From NCBI GenBank assembly GCA_021775795.1, contig JAJFHB010000189.1, forward strand, positions 1 through 7,366: a stretch of DNA of 7,366 nt. The letters run 5' to 3'. Below are positions 6,187-7,366 of the stretch, piece by piece. The notes under the pieces are model-generated. The model saw only the letters and a program-made list of their open reading frames with translations. It made no database searches and had not been told where the DNA came from. Each line of letters opens with the position of its first letter. Within the stretch, counting starts at the first letter, position 1. The translations under genes and the position numbers were made by a program. The DNA is from Hyphomicrobiales bacterium. GTDB lineage: Bacteria; Pseudomonadota; Alphaproteobacteria; Rhizobiales; JAJFHB01.

Positions 6187-7366
6187 AAAGGAGCATGACG
6201 TGAAGGATCTCTTGCTGAAGAACACCAGCCGCAACCGGGCAAAGGCAATCCCGATTTGTCTGGTGTCTCCTGAAACGCTGGATACGTTGCTATCGTCGCT
6301 GGACGAAAGCGCCGCCAACTGGGTGCGCAATAACGGATTTGCCGCTGGGCGCAGTGAACTGTTGCTTATGCCCGGTGCAAAAGGCGGCGTCGCTAAAGTC
6401 CTGTACGGTACCGGTGCTGAGAACCAGTCCCGCACGCCCGATCCCTTTACTCCCGGTGAGCTCGTTTCGCGCCTGCCGGCCGGTGATTACATCTTCGACC
6501 CGGCGCCAGAAGGATCGGTGGCTGCGGCTTTGGGCTGGATGCTCCATGCCTACCGCTTCACCCGCTACAAGACGCAGACCATTCCCGCCGCCAGACTGGT
6601 GGCGCCCGAAGGTGTCAGCGTCGAGGACATGAAGATCATCGCAGACGGCGTTTTTCTCACGCGCGATCTGGTCAATGTCCCGGCAGAGGACATGGGCCCG
6701 CCCGAGCTCGAGGCGGCGGTGCGCACGCTGGCCAAAGCGCATGGTGCAAAGGTTGCCGTAACCAAGGGCGAGCAACTGCTGAAGAAGAATTTTCCCCTGA
6801 TACATACGGTTGGCCGGGCGAGTGACCGTGAGCCACGGCTCATTGATATGACCTGGGGACCGGCAAAGGCGCCGAAGGTCACGCTGGTGGGCAAAGGTGT
6901 GTGCTTCGACACCGGCGGGCTCAACCTGAAGCCGGGCGGCTCCATGTCGATCATGAAAAAGGACATGGGCGGTGCCGCCAACGTCATCGGTCTGGCATCG
7001 ATGATTATGGCAGCGGGTCTCAAGCTGCGGTTACGTGTGCTGATCCCGGCTGTCGACAATAACGTCTCTGCCAATGCCTTCCGCCCGGGCGATGTTTTCC
7101 CAAGCCGTGACGGCATGACGGTCGAAATCGGCAATACGGATGCGGAGGGACGCCTCGTCCTGGCGGATGCCCTGGCTCTTGCGGACACGGAAAAACCAGC
7201 CCTGCTTGTGGATATGGCAACGCTTACCGGCGCTGCCCGCGTGGCGCTTGGACCGGATCTGCCACCCTTCTACACAAACGATGAGACGCTCGCGGCAGCC
7301 ATTGCCACTCATGGGGATAAGACGAATGATCCACTGTGGCGCATGCCGTTGTGGCCGCGCTACGAC
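6187..7366 (+). CDS. Leucyl aminopeptidase family protein (M17), 3' end beyond window
   Basis: The reading frame starts at the GTG at 6200 (the range given also includes its ribosome binding site AAAGGAG at 6187-6193) and stays open for 389 codons to the window end, so the stop is not seen. M17 peptidases are cytoplasmic two-metal enzymes that remove N-terminal residues from peptides. All hallmarks are present: VGKGVCFDTGG with Lys232 and Asp237, LKPGG with Lys244, MKKDMGGA with Asp255, and the family signature NTDAEGRL at 312-319 with Asp314, Glu316 and Arg318. These correspond to the metal ligands and catalytic Lys/Arg of E. coli PepA, so the enzyme should be active. The N-terminal domain (1 to ~140) is shorter than in PepA, as in the ~455-residue alphaproteobacterial subgroup; about 65-70 residues are probably missing. 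The ATG at 6195 is not the start: it is one base from the ribosome binding site and reaches a stop after two codons. The gene is transcribed away from tadD. I infer no role in pilus assembly. PepB-like is an alternative name. Confidence 0.93.

Larger units (their letters stand above)
5982..6199. other. Divergent promoter region between tadD and the aminopeptidase gene
   Basis: These 218 bases separate two divergent start codons and must hold both promoters. Visible items are a perfect 7-bp palindrome near tadD (6014-6030), an AT-richer patch with TTAACCCTAACC (6058-6069), and the self-complementary GCGGCCGC (6135-6142). A strong ribosome binding site AAAGGAG (6187-6193) precedes the aminopeptidase GTG. 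Promoter assignments are weak because alphaproteobacterial promoters diverge from the E. coli consensus. Confidence 0.6.

Noticed and set aside
6195..6203. Two-codon ATG-ACG-TGA frame overlapping the aminopeptidase GTG, as a possible leader or start-stop regulator
   Set aside because: The ATG is only one base from the GGAG ribosome binding site, too close for efficient initiation; the GTG at 6200 has proper spacing.
6290..7188. Long minus-strand frames opposite the aminopeptidase gene
   Set aside because: The plus strand encodes an M17 peptidase with complete catalytic motifs; the antisense frames are shadows.
1..7366. CRISPR array, tRNA or rRNA genes, insertion sequences, phage genes
   Set aside because: No regularly spaced direct repeats, no cloverleaf-like or rRNA-like sequence, and no transposase or integrase frames were seen.

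Overview
The window carries the distal half of a Tad/Cpa (tight adherence, Flp type IVc pilus) gene cluster, followed by an unlinked-looking housekeeping peptidase gene. The moderately GC-rich sequence, the gene order cpaD-cpaE-cpaF-tadB-tadC and the protein style (CpaE with a 'GSGSST' P-loop, CpaF with a Pro/Ala-rich N-terminus) suggest an alphaproteobacterium, probably of the Hyphomicrobiales (Rhizobiales). That placement rests on recognition of the families, not on a search.

Layout. (1) 1-72: probable last codons of cpaD, cut by the window edge. (2) 65-4863, + strand: cpaE, cpaF, tadB and tadC, tightly packed and very likely one operon; cpaE and cpaF overlap by one base (TGATG), cpaF and tadB are 3 bases apart, tadB and tadC 33 bases apart. 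(3) 4864-5177: a convergent intergenic gap holding two diverged copies of a ~90-bp element built from paired inverted hairpins, resembling REP doublets (REPINs). (4) 5178-5981, - strand: tadD, a TPR lipoprotein, convergent with the operon. (5) 5982-6199: divergent promoter region with a perfect 7-bp palindrome. (6) 6200-7366, + strand: an M17 leucyl-aminopeptidase-family gene, cut by the window end.

How the genes work together. CpaE/TadZ is thought to place the pilus machine at the cell pole. CpaF/TadA is the hexameric ATPase that powers it, and TadB and TadC form the inner-membrane platform that couples the ATPase to pilin movement. TadD is an outer-membrane-associated pilotin-like TPR lipoprotein, and CpaD is an outer-membrane lipoprotein of the secretin complex. 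The prepilin, prepilin peptidase (cpaA), cpaB and secretin (cpaC) genes would be expected upstream, outside the window. The aminopeptidase probably has no role in pilus assembly.

I see no novel multi-gene system here. The points most worth a second look are the REPIN-like repeats, the CpaE P-loop lacking both lysines, and the palindrome upstream of tadD.
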